This document shows, piece after piece, positions 27,588 to 37,495 of a DNA stretch of 52,710 bases; position 1 is the first letter of the stretch, and each line of letters begins with the position of its first letter. A program made the translations under genes and the position numbers. The notes below the pieces were generated by a model. That model had not been told where the DNA came from. It ran no database searches and saw only the letters and a list, made by a program, of their open reading frames with translations. The DNA lies in the NCBI RefSeq assembly GCF_001651875.1, contig NZ_LNQB01000052.1:1-52710 (forward strand), read 5' to 3'. This DNA is from Sinorhizobium saheli. Lineage in GTDB: Bacteria > Pseudomonadota > Alphaproteobacteria > Rhizobiales > Rhizobiaceae.

Positions 27588-27692
27588 AAAGCGCGTCTCG
27601 ATTGAATGTCTTCATGCGATGCGCTTCAGGTTCTGTTTTCATGCGTGTCGTTTTCCCAGAACCGCTGCACACTTTTGGGCGACATGCATTTA
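27588..27692 (-). repeat. Dispersed repeat family 2, copy B (right arm of a ~100-bp inverted repeat)
   Basis: Inverted copy of 25998-26101. It begins 5 bases beyond the first possible start of the unknown gene, so the promoter of that gene would lie in or beyond the repeat. The remaining ~200 bases to 27894 show no gene or clear element. Confidence 0.85.
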
Positions 27693-27894
27693 GCATTCAC
27701 GCGTTGTCCTTAATGCGCAAGCTCGCGTTTTTGTTTCCGATGCGATTAGGGGGTGCGGGCGGCCGGAGGGGGCGCAGAGAACATAAAGCGCGCCGCGTGA
27801 AAGCGCGAGGTGCGGAGGACCTCTCAAGCGGGTTTGCGGAATGGCGCTGTAGGGAGGCGGCCCCGGAACGGTTCATCCGTCCCGAGGCGACAAA

Positions 27895-29829
27895 TCACAA
27901 GCCGGCCTGGAGCAGTTCGGCGTGGGACTTGAAGAAGCGCTCGGTGCTGTAGCGCTTGCCGAACATCATGTCGTGCTGCAGGAAGCGATAGTCGCGCAGC
28001 GACGGCGGGATCTTCGGCTGGCGGAGCCAGTCCGCGACCTCCTTGCCGTTCTTGCGGATCAGCATGTAGCGGTCGAGCACGCGGAAGTGGTCGTAGACCT
28101 TGCCGAGGAAGCCCGTGTAGTAGGGATGCTCGTAGCCTGCCTGCTTCAGGATCTGATAGGACAGGAAGGCGGGGCTGATCGTGCCGATGTCCTTCTTCGC
28201 ACCAGTCTTGTTCGACCAGACGACAAGCGGCGTCTCGTGCTGGGCCTTCATCTGGTCCTTCGGCCCCTTGCGCTCCGCGGTAACGTCCTTCATGTATCCG
28301 GTGCTGGTGTAGACCGTGTTGAGCGGCGGCAAATGGTCGCCGAAGAGGACGATGATCGTCTCGCGATCGCGCTTCTTCGCCCAGTCCATCAGCATCTTCA
28401 GGCTATCGTCGGCTTCCTTGACGCCCTGAGCGTAGGTGGCGAGCACCTGACGGTCGGCTTCGGGGATATTGCCCTCGACCTTGATCGTGTTCTTCGCATA
28501 GCGGTTCGGCTCGTAGGGGCCATGGCCCTGCAGGGTCACCGAAAAGAAGAAGAACGGATCCTCCATGGCATCCGCCTGCCGGATGATTTCCTTCGTCAGC
28601 GCCTCATCCGAAGCGAAGATCCCGCGCTTCTGCATCGCCGGCATGTTCTCTTCCGACCTGAACGTGTCGAAGCCGAATGCCTTGTAGACGGCCGTGCGGT
28701 TCCAGAACCAGCCCTGGAAAGGGTGGATGGCGCGCGAAACATAGCCCTCGCTGCGGAAGAAGGTGGCAAGCGACGGGATCGGATTGCGGATATATTGCTG
28801 GTAGGGAATGCTGCCATAGGGCAGGAATGCATTGGAGAAGCCCGTCAGCGCCTCGAATTCGACATTGGCCGTCATGCCCCCGAACTCCGGCGAGAAGACG
28901 TCGCCGCCCTGCATTTCGCGGATCGTCGGCATCGGATCGGGCGTCAGCTTCACCTTCGGCAGGCGGGTCGGATCCCAGAAGGACTCGCTCATGAGCACGA
29001 TCACGTCCGGCTTGGCGCGATGCGTCGTGCCGGCGGGAAGCGGCTTCACCGGAATACGGTCGATCGCATCCGCCATGTAGCCCGCCGGCGCGCTGACATT
29101 CGCCATCGGGAGATTGATCGCGAAGGCGAGGGCAAAGCCGTTGTGCCGGTAGTTCTCGGTCTGGTCCCACATGATCGGAATGACCCGCAGGCGGTCGCGG
29201 ACCCAGGAGAACTGGTTGTAGTCCATGATGTGCCAGAAGGCGGCGAGCAGCGGCAGGGCGAAGACGATTCGCGCGAGGCGCTCTCTATGCTTCAGCTTGG
29301 GAAAGTTCCGCCAGGCATAGCGAAGAAGCAGGGCCGTGACGACGACCGCGGCAAGGAGGCCCGCGACGACGCCGACGGCGGTCCACGGCCGGTCCTTCAC
29401 GAGCACCGGCATCAGTTCCATGATCTGCCGGCCGAAGAGGAAGTCGGTCGGATAGAGCGGGTCGGAGAGGAACACCTGCTTCTGCTGGCAGATGAACGCC
29501 GGGAGGATGGCAAGCGGCGCGACGAGCAGAGCCCCCTTGTGCTCGCGGCCGAACAGCGCGTCGAGCGCAAGCATGACGAGGAAGAAGGCGGCAACCGTGG
29601 TCCAGGCCGGACGCATCGGGTCGAGGAAATAGGCGACGGTGTCGGGGAAGGAACGGCGCACGATCCATTCGACGAAGAAAACGAGCGCCGTCGCGAGGAA
29701 AAGCGTAACGAGGGCGCTGCGCGTGCCCGACAGAGTCTGTCTAATGGATGAGCCTGGCCTATCGACGTAGACTTGAGAACGTGACGTGGCGGCAGAATCG
29801 ATACGGGCCAACGGCTTCTCCAATTTCAT
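27895..29829 (-). CDS. LtaS/OpgB-type sulfatase-fold phosphoglycerol transferase, inner membrane
   Basis: A 644-residue protein with about five N-terminal membrane helices (residues ~39-60, 74-120, 150-175, 190-207) and a large periplasmic sulfatase-fold domain from ~270. Catalytic marks as in LtaS: VLMSESFWD (metal Glu), GGMTANVEFEALTGF (likely nucleophile Thr), and IIVLFGDHLPP (Asp-His metal ligands). Such enzymes transfer phosphoglycerol from phosphatidylglycerol to lipoteichoic acid or, in proteobacteria, to periplasmic glucans. In Sinorhizobium the cyclic beta-glucans carry phosphoglycerol (cgmB), so this is a plausible role, but I cannot say it is that gene. A PHO-box-like site lies 16 bases upstream of the ATG. 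Confidence 0.9.
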   Translation of the reverse strand: MKLEKPLARIDSAATSRSQVYVDRPGSSIRQTLSGTRSALVTLFLATALVFFVEWIVRRSFPDTVAYFLDPMRPAWTTVAAFFLVMLALDALFGREHKGALLVAPLAILPAFICQQKQVFLSDPLYPTDFLFGRQIMELMPVLVKDRPWTAVGVVAGLLAAVVVTALLLRYAWRNFPKLKHRERLARIVFALPLLAAFWHIMDYNQFSWVRDRLRVIPIMWDQTENYRHNGFALAFAINLPMANVSAPAGYMADAIDRIPVKPLPAGTTHRAKPDVIVLMSESFWDPTRLPKVKLTPDPMPTIREMQGGDVFSPEFGGMTANVEFEALTGFSNAFLPYGSIPYQQYIRNPIPSLATFFRSEGYVSRAIHPFQGWFWNRTAVYKAFGFDTFRSEENMPAMQKRGIFASDEALTKEIIRQADAMEDPFFFFSVTLQGHGPYEPNRYAKNTIKVEGNIPEADRQVLATYAQGVKEADDSLKMLMDWAKKRDRETIIVLFGDHLPPLNTVYTSTGYMKDVTAERKGPKDQMKAQHETPLVVWSNKTGAKKDIGTISPAFLSYQILKQAGYEHPYYTGFLGKVYDHFRVLDRYMLIRKNGKEVADWLRQPKIPPSLRDYRFLQHDMMFGKRYSTERFFKSHAELLQAGL

Positions 29830-29844
29830 AAATATTTCTTCTAA

Positions 29845-29862
29845 CTGTCATACGACTGTCAT
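29845..29862 (+). promoter_or_regulatory. PHO-box-like site (PhoB binding)
   Basis: CTGTCAT at 29845-29851 and again at 29856-29862, separated by ACGA, giving an 11-base period. This matches the PHO-box consensus (two CTGTCAT repeats with 4 bases between) exactly. It is read on the plus strand, towards nadE 220 bases away, while the LtaS-like gene starts 16 bases to its left on the minus strand. Confidence 0.7.
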
Positions 29863-30081
29863 CTTGAATGGGGGATGAATGATCGAACCCGCACAACCTT
29901 CTCCGAGTTCCTCGCGCCGCGAACGATTTCCGACCGCCCGCCGTAACGAACGGAGAACGCAGAGTTTTTTCCGGATTTTCCGTTTTCCTTGCGATTGGGT
30001 GTGGGTTTTTTGCCGCCGGATGGGGTAAGAACTGTCGAGGATGCCCGATGCATTCGCGATGAGAGACCGACAGGCCAGCCG

Positions 30082-31764
30082 ATGACTGCACAGAAGACCG
30101 CTCCTTCCACGCTACGGATCGCCGTGGCACAGCTCAACCCGACCGTCGGCGATATCGCCGGCAATCTCGCGAAGGCGCGTGAGGCGCGCGCGGATGCGGC
30201 GCGCCAGGGCGCCGACCTCCTGCTTTTGACCGAACTCTTCGTCTCCGGTTATCCGCCGGAGGACCTGGTGCTGAAGCCGGCATTCCTGAAGGCCTGTGAG
30301 CAGGCCGTCGAGAAGCTTGCGGCGGAGACGGCGGACGGCGGGCCGGGCGTCGTCATCGGCTTCCCGCGCCAGGCCGGCGGCCTCAGGCACAATTCGGTGG
30401 CGGTGCTCGACGCGGGCAAGGTCATTGCCGTGCGCGACAAGGTGGACCTGCCGAACTACGGCGAGTTCGACGAGAAGCGCGTGTTCGACGCCGGCGAAAT
30501 GCCGGGTCCCGTCAACTTCCGCGGCGTGCGGATCGGCATCCCGATCTGCGAGGACATCTGGGGCGAGCTCGGCGTTTGCGAGACGCTGGCGGAAAGCGGC
30601 GCCGAAATCCTGCTGTCGCCGAACGGTTCGCCCTATTATCGCGGCAAGGTCGACGTGCGCCATCAGGTGGTCCTGAAGCAGGTGATCGAGACCGGCCTGC
30701 CGATGATCTATGCCAACCAACTCGGCGGGCAGGACGAACTGGTCTTCGACGGTGCGAGCTTCGCCTTCAACGCCGACAAGTCGCTGGCCTTCCAGATGAG
30801 CCAGTTCGAGGAGGCGGTCGCCGTCTCGCAGTGGAGAAGGGGCGAGGACGGCTGGGTCTCCAGCAACGGCGTCAATTCCCGCATCCCGGAAGGCGAAGAG
30901 GCCGATTACCGCGCCTGCATGCTGGGCTTGAGGGATTACGTCAACAAAAACGGCTTCAGGAGTGTTCTTCTCGGCCTGTCGGGCGGCATCGATTCGGCGA
31001 TCTGCGCCGCACTTGCCGTAGATGCGCTCGGCGAGGAGCGCGTCCGCACGGTCATGCTGCCTTACCGCTACACGTCCGAGCATTCCTTGAAAGACGCTGC
31101 CGACTGCGCCAAGGCGCTCGGCTGCCGCTACGACGTCGTTGCGATCGAAGAGCCCGTGGAGGGCTTCCTCAGCGCCCTCTCCGACGCCTTCGAGGGAACC
31201 GAGCCGGGGATCACGGAGGAGAACCTTCAGAGCCGTACCCGCGGCACCATTCTGATGGCGCTCTCCAACAAGTTCGGTTCGATGGTCGTGACGACCGGCA
31301 ACAAGTCGGAAATGTCGGTCGGCTACGCCACGCTCTATGGCGACATGAACGGCGGCTTCAATCCCATCAAGGACCTTTACAAGATGCAGGTTTATGCGCT
31401 GGCGCGCTGGCGCAACGGCGCCGTTCCGCCCGGGGCGCTCGGCCCCTCCGGCGAAGTCATCCCGCAGAACATCATCGACAAGGCGCCGTCGGCCGAACTG
31501 CGCCCGAACCAGACCGACCAGGACTCCCTGCCGCCTTACCCGGCGCTCGACGATATTCTCGAATGCCTCGTCGAAAAGGAGATGAGCACGGAGGAAATCG
31601 TCGCGCGCGGCCATGACGAGGCGACGGTCCATCGCATCGAGCACCTGCTTTACATCGCCGAATACAAGCGCCGGCAGTCGGCGCCGGGGGTGAAGATCAC
31701 CAAGAAGAACTTCGGGCGCGACCGGCGTTACCCGATCACCAATCGTTTCCGCGACAGGGGATAG
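30082..31764 (+). CDS. nadE: Glutamine-dependent NAD+ synthetase
   Basis: A 560-residue two-domain enzyme. The N-terminal nitrilase-type glutaminase (~1-265) carries [16 protein letters not shown] (catalytic Glu), a Lys in [15 protein letters not shown] and the Cys in PICEDIW. The C-terminal synthetase has the P-loop [11 protein letters not shown] (~295) and [20 protein letters not shown]. It amidates nicotinic acid adenine dinucleotide with ammonia channelled from glutamine. ATG 30082 (MTAQK) was chosen; upstream residues in the open frame do not fit the family. The TolB-like gene follows after 8 bases. Confidence 0.96.
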   Translation: MTAQKTAPSTLRIAVAQLNPTVGDIAGNLAKAREARADAARQGADLLLLTELFVSGYPPEDLVLKPAFLKACEQAVEKLAAETADGGPGVVIGFPRQAGGLRHNSVAVLDAGKVIAVRDKVDLPNYGEFDEKRVFDAGEMPGPVNFRGVRIGIPICEDIWGELGVCETLAESGAEILLSPNGSPYYRGKVDVRHQVVLKQVIETGLPMIYANQLGGQDELVFDGASFAFNADKSLAFQMSQFEEAVAVSQWRRGEDGWVSSNGVNSRIPEGEEADYRACMLGLRDYVNKNGFRSVLLGLSGGIDSAICAALAVDALGEERVRTVMLPYRYTSEHSLKDAADCAKALGCRYDVVAIEEPVEGFLSALSDAFEGTEPGITEENLQSRTRGTILMALSNKFGSMVVTTGNKSEMSVGYATLYGDMNGGFNPIKDLYKMQVYALARWRNGAVPPGALGPSGEVIPQNIIDKAPSAELRPNQTDQDSLPPYPALDDILECLVEKEMSTEEIVARGHDEATVHRIEHLLYIAEYKRRQSAPGVKITKKNFGRDRRYPITNRFRDRG

Positions 31765-31772
31765 CACAGGGG

Positions 31773-32609
31773 ATGGCGATGCGCAGCTCGGTGGAGATCT
31801 TCGATGTTGCGACCGGCGAGACGCGCGTCGTCTGGCAGACCGAGCGCCTTGTCGAGGCGCCGAACTGGTCGCCGGACGGCAAGTTCCTCATCGTCAATGG
31901 CGATGGCAGTCTCTACCGGCTTGCCCTCGACGGTTCCGGGCCCGCGGAAATCGATACCGGCTTTGCCCGGCAATGCAACAACGACCACGGCATTTCGCCC
32001 GACGGCAGGACGCTCGTGATCAGCGACAAGACCCAGTTCGGCATGTCGGCGATCTATGTCCTCCCGATCGAAGGGGGCACGCCGCGGCTCGTCACGCGCA
32101 GCCTGCCGTCCTACTGGCACGGCTGGTCGCCCGACGGGCGCCTGTTGGCCTATTGCGGCATTCGCGACCATGTCTTCGACATCTATACGATCCCGGTCGA
32201 GGGTGGCGCCGAGCGCCGCGTGACCCAGGGGGAGGGCCGCAATGACGGGCCGGACTGGTCACCGGACGGCCAGTGGATCTATTTCAACTCCAGCCGCACC
32301 GGCCGCATGCAGATCTGGCGCACAAGGCCGGACGGCAGCGATGTCGAGCGCATCACCGATAGCCCCTACGGCGACTGGTTTCCGCATCCGTCGCCCGACG
32401 GCAGGCATCTGCTCGTGCTTTCCTATGACGGCGACGTCTTCGATCATCCGCGCGACCGCGACGTGCGGTTGCGGCTGATGGATCCCGAGGGCCGCAATGC
32501 GCGCATCATTCTCGCGCTCTTCGGCGGGCAGGGGACGATGAACGTCCCGAACTGGTCGCCCTCGGGCACGGCTTTTGCCTTCGTGCGGTACCAGCCGGAA
32601 GGGCTGTGA
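31773..32609 (+). CDS. TolB-like beta-propeller protein (PD40 repeats), cytoplasmic
   Basis: A 278-residue protein of about six PD40/TolB-like blades, seen as repeated WSPDG-type motifs: [50 protein letters not shown] and [10 protein letters not shown], spaced roughly 43-48 residues. No signal peptide is present, unlike periplasmic TolB. Co-transcription with nadE is likely (8-base gap). The start may be ATG 31773 or the ATG two codons later, which has a better-spaced AGGGG. Function unknown; propellers of this type act as protein-interaction platforms or in polymer metabolism. Confidence 0.87.
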   Translation: MAMRSSVEIFDVATGETRVVWQTERLVEAPNWSPDGKFLIVNGDGSLYRLALDGSGPAEIDTGFARQCNNDHGISPDGRTLVISDKTQFGMSAIYVLPIEGGTPRLVTRSLPSYWHGWSPDGRLLAYCGIRDHVFDIYTIPVEGGAERRVTQGEGRNDGPDWSPDGQWIYFNSSRTGRMQIWRTRPDGSDVERITDSPYGDWFPHPSPDGRHLLVLSYDGDVFDHPRDRDVRLRLMDPEGRNARIILALFGGQGTMNVPNWSPSGTAFAFVRYQPEGL

Positions 32610-32799
32610 GCCGCTCATCGAAAGCGTACCCAACGACTTTCGCGCGTCCAATCGGTCGTGGGGCGCGCGCTGCGGTGGAAAGTGTTAAGCATTTCAATAC
32701 CAGCTTTTTTAGTCCAAACTTTTTCATTGGTTTATATGCTCGTCCTCAGTCGGTCTGATTCTCGCGGGCAGCGCCAGACCTGGGCCGCGGGGGCGTGTC

Positions 32800-34302
32800 G
32801 TGATCGAGCAGAAGTTTCAAGACCTTGGGCGAAACAGAACCGTTTGGGCGATTCATGTCGCCTGCGCGCTTGTGGCGGTCCTGATCATTGCCAGTCTCCT
32901 CTTCGTGCTCAATCGGGCGGTCGGCGAAGCGGACCGCTTCGGCCTTTCGGCGGAGCGCCGACTGGTGGCAAACGAGTTGCGCCATCAGATGGACGCCGCG
33001 ATCCAGTACCAGGCGGAGCTGTCCTTCTGGACGGAGACCTATGAGGAACTTGCCGATGGCGAGCTTGGCGACGCGTTCGTCTCCGACCAGTTGATCGACT
33101 GGCTTTGGGAGGACTACCGCTTCTCGTGGTTGATCATCACCGATCGCGGGCTCAATGCATCGACGGTCGTTCACCAGGGCGCTTCGGTAGCGGGCGCTGA
33201 GGCCCGCCAAATGCTGGCAAGCGTCAGCGATCTCGTCGAGGAGGCCGCGCGTCGCTACGAGAGTGCGTTGCGTTACGACAAGGGCTCCTATGTCCTCGAT
33301 ATCGTTCAGCCCGACAGGCGATCGACGGCCCCGGCCGTCCCCGGAATTCACGCGGTCGACCTGCGTTCGATCGACGGAGAGATGAGCATCGCGATCGTCC
33401 AGGCCGTCATTCCCGACAGCCTGGAGATTTCGCGCGAACGCCGCAATCCCGCCTTCATGGTGTCGGTGCGTCCGATCACGGCGATGGCGATGCAGGGCAT
33501 CGGGACGAAGCTGGGGATGAGCGGGCTCGCCTTCGTGCCGCTCGGACGCCTGCCGGCAGAGAGCGCTCACGTGGCGGCGGGCCGGTGTGCGGATTTCTCC
33601 TGTCCGGTTCTCGCCTGGACACCGAAGTCGCCGGGCGGCTTCCTGCGCGCCGAGATCCTGCCGAGCGTCATCATCATGGCGATCACGGCCGCACTGCTGA
33701 TGGCCTTCGTAGCCTTGCGCTTCTCGGCGGTCTTCGCAGCGCTGCAGCAGAGCGAGGCGCTGAACCGCCATATGGCCACGCATGACCCGCTGACGGGGCT
33801 TTTGAACCGCGGCGGTTTCGAGGAGGCGCTGAAAGCGGCCTTCCGCGCCGGCGAACGCTTCGCGCTGGTCTATGTCGATCTCGACCGGTTCAAGGCGGTC
33901 AACGACCAGCATGGTCACGCCGCAGGCGACGCCGTCCTGACGGCGGTCGCATCGCGTTTCCGCGCGCGCGTCGCAGAGCACGGCGCCGTCGCCCGTCTCG
34001 GCGGCGACGAGTTCGCCGTCATTCTCTCCGGGGCGCTCGACGCCAAGACCGCCCGCGACCTTGCGGCAGGGCTGGTGCACGACGCCGCCTTGCCGGTGAC
34101 TTTCGACGGCGGGATGCTGCTCGTCGGCGCCAGTGCGGGCATCGCCTTCCATCCCGCTCATGGGGGGACCGGGCGCGATCTCATGGCGGTCGCCGACGCC
34201 GCGCTTTACCTCGCCAAGAAACGCGGACGCAACCGTTTCTGCTCCGGTGACGACGTCAGGCCGGCAGACGTGAGCGGGAAGGCGGCAAAGAAGATCGGCT
34301 GA
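32800..34302 (+). CDS. Membrane diguanylate cyclase with CHASE4 sensor
   Basis: A 500-residue protein. One membrane helix lies at residues ~16-37 (IHVACALVAVLIIASLLFVL) and another at ~287-308 (VIIMAITAALLMAFVALRF), enclosing a periplasmic CHASE4-like domain (~40-285, with FWTETYEELADGELGDAFV). The GGDEF domain follows: DPLTGLLNRGGFEEAL, metal site VDLDRFKAVNDQHGH and active loop RLGGDEFAVIL at ~400. The RxxD inhibition site is absent. It starts at GTG 32800 after GGGGG. No EAL domain. A plain gap of ~190 bases separates it from the TolB-like gene. Confidence 0.9.
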   Translation: MIEQKFQDLGRNRTVWAIHVACALVAVLIIASLLFVLNRAVGEADRFGLSAERRLVANELRHQMDAAIQYQAELSFWTETYEELADGELGDAFVSDQLIDWLWEDYRFSWLIITDRGLNASTVVHQGASVAGAEARQMLASVSDLVEEAARRYESALRYDKGSYVLDIVQPDRRSTAPAVPGIHAVDLRSIDGEMSIAIVQAVIPDSLEISRERRNPAFMVSVRPITAMAMQGIGTKLGMSGLAFVPLGRLPAESAHVAAGRCADFSCPVLAWTPKSPGGFLRAEILPSVIIMAITAALLMAFVALRFSAVFAALQQSEALNRHMATHDPLTGLLNRGGFEEALKAAFRAGERFALVYVDLDRFKAVNDQHGHAAGDAVLTAVASRFRARVAEHGAVARLGGDEFAVILSGALDAKTARDLAAGLVHDAALPVTFDGGMLLVGASAGIAFHPAHGGTGRDLMAVADAALYLAKKRGRNRFCSGDDVRPADVSGKAAKKIG

Positions 34303-34346
34303 GCCCCGTCTTGCCTTTCGTCGGGCCCTGTGACCATATGCGCCCG

Positions 34347-35270
<924 letters not shown>

Positions 35271-35271
<1 letters not shown>

Positions 35272-35337
35272 AGCATTCTGCAGTCAGGTGGAATCACCAG
35301 GGCGGTGGCGCGAACGTAGGTGAGCGTTTCCCGCTCG
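35271..35337 (+). repeat. Dispersed palindromic intergenic repeat, family 1, copy C
   Basis: It starts with CTAGAGCATTCTGCAGTCAG and GGTGGAATCACC (hairpin), as in copies A and B, then joins directly to GCGGTGGCGCGAACG and a TGAGCG box, as at 20380 and 866-900. Its first base coincides with the last base of the bluB stop codon TAG, so the repeat begins exactly at the gene end. Confidence 0.78.
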
Positions 35338-35348
35338 AAGCGTTGCCG

Positions 35349-36482
35349 TCAGTTGCCCTGCACCGGCTGATAGCGCGGGCCGAGCGGATGCTCGAGGTCG
35401 ATCGCGCTCTCTTCCTTCGGAAGGAAGGTGGGGCCGACCACGCGGACCTTGCTGTTTGCCGGATCGTAGGGACGTTCCGCCACGGGCTTGGGCGGGGCCT
35501 TCTTCACGTCGCCGAGAGTTACGACCGAGGGGCTCACGACCGTGAGCTTGCCCGCGGGCGCGGCCTCGCCGGCATCGGTCTCGGCGGCCTGCGCAGGCTG
35601 GCAGCCGCAAATGCCGGGCGTGCCGACGTCGCGGGAGCGATAGGCGAAGGCCGTCGGGAGCTCCGTGTAAGGACGGCCGGTCGATGCCGAGACCATCTGG
35701 TCGGTCTCTTCCGTCGCCAGTTCGTGATAGTAAAGCTCCGTCTCCGCCCCGGGGCAACGCGCCCGGCAAAGTTCGGCATCGCGGCCGAAATCCGCCGGCG
35801 TGGCATTCGAGGAGATCGGAAAGAAGGCGCCATCGCAGGTGCGCACGCACATCGTCCGCAGGCTGCCCGCCATGCCGCCGTCCCAAAGGGGGAAATCGTC
35901 CATGCGCGGCTCGTCCATGAGCAGCGGGTAGTCTTCGCTGTCCGGCGGCAGATCCCGCAGAATGTTGCGGGGGAGGTCGGTCTCCTCGGCCGTCATGCGG
36001 GCGAACTCGTCCGCCCGCGGGGTCGTGCTCCACGCATTTTCTGCCTCGTGTGAGCAGTCGTTGATCTCCATCGCGGCGAGAATGCGCTGGCGCTTCGCCT
36101 CGTCGTTGCCGCCGATCAACTGCTGCCGCTGCGCCTTGAGCCTTCGGAGGTTCTCCTCCATGCGTGCGATCGTCTCGTCGATCTCGGCACAGGCAGCATC
36201 GCTGGTGCCGCCGATGACGACGACGCTGCCGTTGCTGCAGTCCATACGGCGGCGATCGTTCTTCGCGCGGCGCAACTCGATGTTCTGGCGCGAGACCGCG
36301 CCGGTGAAGTCGCGCAGGCTGGCGTTCGTGGTGACGCGTGCGGAAAGGTCGGCGAGGCGGGCACTAAGCCGGCTGCAGACGTCCGAGGCGGCGGCCGGTA
36401 CGGCCGTCGCCAGCAGCAACGGCGCCAGGCCAGCCGCAATGCATCTCATCCTCCGGGACGCCGTTTTCCGGGATACTGGCAC
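35349..36482 (-). CDS. DUF2865 domain protein, exported, Cys-rich
   Basis: A 377-residue protein. A signal peptide (around MRCIAAGLAPLLLATAVPAA) precedes a coiled-coil-like region (residues ~95-135, IARMEENLRRLKAQRQQLIG). The DUF2865 block follows at ~205-275: RTMCVRTCDGAFFPISSNAT, then CRARCPGAETELYYH with four conserved Cys. The C-terminus is Pro-rich. The first start is GTG 36482, with GGAG three bases upstream; ATG 36449 is abutted by GGAGG with no spacing and so is less likely. Function is unknown; Cys pairs suggest a disulfide-bonded periplasmic protein. It lies directly downstream of sinI on the same strand. Confidence 0.85.
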   Translation of the reverse strand: MPVSRKTASRRMRCIAAGLAPLLLATAVPAAASDVCSRLSARLADLSARVTTNASLRDFTGAVSRQNIELRRAKNDRRRMDCSNGSVVVIGGTSDAACAEIDETIARMEENLRRLKAQRQQLIGGNDEAKRQRILAAMEINDCSHEAENAWSTTPRADEFARMTAEETDLPRNILRDLPPDSEDYPLLMDEPRMDDFPLWDGGMAGSLRTMCVRTCDGAFFPISSNATPADFGRDAELCRARCPGAETELYYHELATEETDQMVSASTGRPYTELPTAFAYRSRDVGTPGICGCQPAQAAETDAGEAAPAGKLTVVSPSVVTLGDVKKAPPKPVAERPYDPANSKVRVVGPTFLPKEESAIDLEHPLGPRYQPVQGN

Positions 36483-36664
36483 GCGCTCCGTCCTGCCTTG
36501 CGGCGGACCTTTTCGAAGAATGGCCCGCCTCTACTTTTCCATCATAGGACGTTGCGCGGACGGTGCAACGGCGGGCAAGCTTTTGCGTTAACGGCTGATC
36601 GCACCACGGCGCCGCACGCCTCATCGGATGCGCAAAGGCCGCCGTGGCACTTTGGAATGGCGTG

Positions 36665-36686
36665 CCGGGCCGCCGCAGCGGCCCGG
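36665..36686 (-). terminator. Strong hairpin downstream of sinI (possible terminator)
   Basis: CCGGGCCGC at 36665-36673 and GCGGCCCGG at 36678-36686 make a perfect 9-bp stem with loop CGCA, 8 bases after the sinI stop. There is no T-run on the minus strand, so it may stabilise the mRNA end rather than terminate. Confidence 0.55.
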
Positions 36687-36694
36687 AAAGGTCG

Positions 36695-37339
36695 TCAGGC
36701 CGCGCGGGCTGTCTCGAGAGACATCGGGCGCTCGAGCACGGTGCCTTCGATCGCGGCGACCGCCTTCATCGTTTCGAGCAGCTTTCTGCTGACCTCCCAG
36801 GCGATCGCCACCGCGTAGACGGAGCCGATCCTCTGCGGGTCGGCAATGCGCTCTCCAGGGCAACCCATGCGGCGGAACATGCGTTCGAGGAAGACATCGG
36901 TGACCGTGACGATGTGGCTGATGCCGGAGGCGAGGCTGAGCTCGCCGACCCCGCACATGAGTTCGGCGGCCGCGACCGTCACCTGGTTCGAGGACCGGTC
37001 CTGCGAGATCTCCGGCTCGATGCAGAAGCGGCTCGATTCCCATACCGAAGCGCTGCGTATTTCCGGATTATCGCCGAGCAGGATCGGGAACGTGTCGTCG
37101 AGCATGTTCGGCCCGAGCGTCGGCAGGAGCCTCAGGGAGCCGCGGAGCCTGCCTGTTTCCGGCGAATAGGACATGACGTAGAGCGGATTGGCCTGGTCGT
37201 AGTGATCGATTTCCCAGTCGCCCTCGGTCTTCACGTCCCATTTCAAGAAGTCGTGGAATACGCGCTTGCGCAGTCGGAACATCTCGTCGATGGCTTGGGG
37301 ATTCCGGCTGCGAGCGTTTCCGTTCACTATCCTGATCAT
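36695..37339 (-). CDS. sinI: Acyl-homoserine lactone synthase (LuxI family)
   Basis: A 214-residue autoinducer synthase. Family residues are LRKRVFHDFLKWDV (Arg, Phe, Trp), DWEIDHYD (Asp), GSLRLLPTLGPNML (Arg) and WESSRFCIEP (Glu-Ser-Ser-Arg). In S. meliloti, SinI makes long-chain AHLs (C12-C18) from acyl-ACP and S-adenosylmethionine. The start was set at ATG 37339 (MIRIVNGN), with GGAG six bases upstream, rather than at ATG 37351. The gene follows sinR by 156 bases and has a lux-box-like palindrome 64-83 bases upstream. Confidence 0.93.
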   Translation of the reverse strand: MIRIVNGNARSRNPQAIDEMFRLRKRVFHDFLKWDVKTEGDWEIDHYDQANPLYVMSYSPETGRLRGSLRLLPTLGPNMLDDTFPILLGDNPEIRSASVWESSRFCIEPEISQDRSSNQVTVAAAELMCGVGELSLASGISHIVTVTDVFLERMFRRMGCPGERIADPQRIGSVYAVAIAWEVSRKLLETMKAVAAIEGTVLERPMSLETARAA

Positions 37340-37402
37340 TTCTCGCTCCATGCGTTCTAGTTGCGCGATGGAGAGATGCTGTCAGGCTCGTGTGACACAT
37401 GT

Positions 37403-37422
37403 AACTGTCGATTGTGACAGTT
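37403..37422. promoter_or_regulatory. lux-box-like operator between sinR and sinI
   Basis: A perfect inverted repeat of 20 bases: AACTGTC at 37403-37409, spacer GATTGT, GACAGTT at 37416-37422. The centre lies about 73 bases upstream of the sinI start, in the place where SinR activates sinI in S. meliloti. Binding by SinR is inferred. Confidence 0.75.
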
Positions 37423-37495
37423 TAATCCCGCATCTTTTCCCGGTAGATTTGTGGGGCTTCGGTCCTGCGGAGGGGCGGGCCGGAGAAGCAACCCG

